Below, one piece after another: positions 32,280-32,474 of a DNA stretch of 32,474 nt (positions within the stretch are counted from its first letter, which is position 1; each line of letters opens with the position of its first letter). A program made the position numbers and the translations under genes. Under the pieces are notes generated by a model. That model ran no database searches, was not told the origin of the DNA, and worked only from the letters and a program-made list of their open reading frames with translations. Origin of the DNA: SMXL01 sp036985715 (lineage in GTDB: Bacteria; Bacteroidota; Rhodothermia; Rhodothermales; UBA10348); contig BTQE01000025.1 in NCBI GenBank assembly GCA_036985715.1, forward strand, positions 1 to 32,474, given 5' to 3'.

Positions 32280-32474
32280 TCAACCGTTAGGGCGAAGTGG
32301 GCGCATAGCAACTTCCGAAACCAGATAATTGTCCGGTGCTTCGAGGACGTGGATGAGGCTCGACGTTATGTCTTCAGCGGTCATCGCATTGCTGGATATC
32401 TCAACGCCTGCCGTACTAAAAAAATCGGTTTGTATGGAGCCCGGGTACAGGCAACTTACTTTTATACCGTCATT
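32280..32474 (-). CDS. Short-chain dehydrogenase/reductase, C-terminal fragment (cut by window edge)
   Basis: Only the last 64 residues are in the window; the start lies beyond the right end. The piece begins with NDGIKVSCLYPGSIQTDFF, the substrate-loop motif after the catalytic Tyr-Lys of SDR enzymes ('GIKVxxxxPGxxxTxff'), followed by a C-terminal helix (AEDITSSLIHVLEAPDNYLVSEVAM). It ends at TGA 32280-32282. The frame is open through the edge. It is upstream of dctP on the same strand and may be in the same operon. Substrate cannot be told. Confidence 0.8.
   Translation of the reverse strand, partial: NDGIKVSCLYPGSIQTDFFSTAGVEISSNAMTAEDITSSLIHVLEAPDNYLVSEVAMRPLRPNG

Overview
The window reads as chromosomal DNA from a member of the Bacteroidota/Rhodothermota (FCB) group, probably a marine Rhodothermales- or Balneolales-like heterotroph. 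The main reasons are a large secreted protein ending in a type IX secretion sorting domain of the YPNPFNP type, an omega subunit of the divergent Bacteroidota/Chlorobi style, an OmpA-PKD surface protein, SdrD_B/GEVED surface modules and a TRAP transporter for organic acids. This placement is inferred from protein style; there is no rRNA to anchor it. No insertion sequence, prophage or CRISPR array was seen.

Layout. 1-8.9 kb: tRNA-Gln(CUG) with terminator, plsC, an Ig-fold lipoprotein, rpoZ, a membrane Fe-S protein, uvrA with a short companion gene, and a convergent lamin/ConA-like lipoprotein. 9.1-13.0 kb: one giant type IX secretion cargo with five SdrD_B repeats. 13.2-20.3 kb, all on the minus strand: a likely operon of one decayed and three intact LVIVD beta-propeller genes, a small secreted protein and a multicopper oxidase. 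20.4-22.2 kb, plus strand: three microproteins (67, 42 and 58 aa, the last a zinc-ribbon membrane protein) followed by a RoxA/YcfD-type JmjC oxygenase with a TTG start. 22.2-25.1 kb, minus strand: citrate synthase and then an OmpA-PKD porin-like protein whose best start is a CTG behind a perfect AGGAGG. 25.4-27.5 kb: a uracil-DNA-glycosylase-like gene and rarA. 27.5-32.5 kb: TRAP permease genes dctQ and dctM on plus, converging on a minus-strand group made of an SDR fragment, the Tat/lipoprotein TRAP binding protein dctP, a LOG-family gene and an alpha/beta hydrolase.

The best candidate for an undescribed system is the 13.2-20.3 kb locus. The three intact LVIVD paralogues share histidines at about one per propeller blade (six regularly spaced positions), which suggests a metal site in the central channel. 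They are secreted by ordinary signal peptides without a type IX tail and sit upstream of a Met/His-rich multicopper oxidase. This resembles in outline, but not in recognisable sequence, the copper beta-propeller methanethiol oxidase (SBP56) arrangement. The chemistry is not known; the His pattern and operon are seen, the enzymatic role is inferred.
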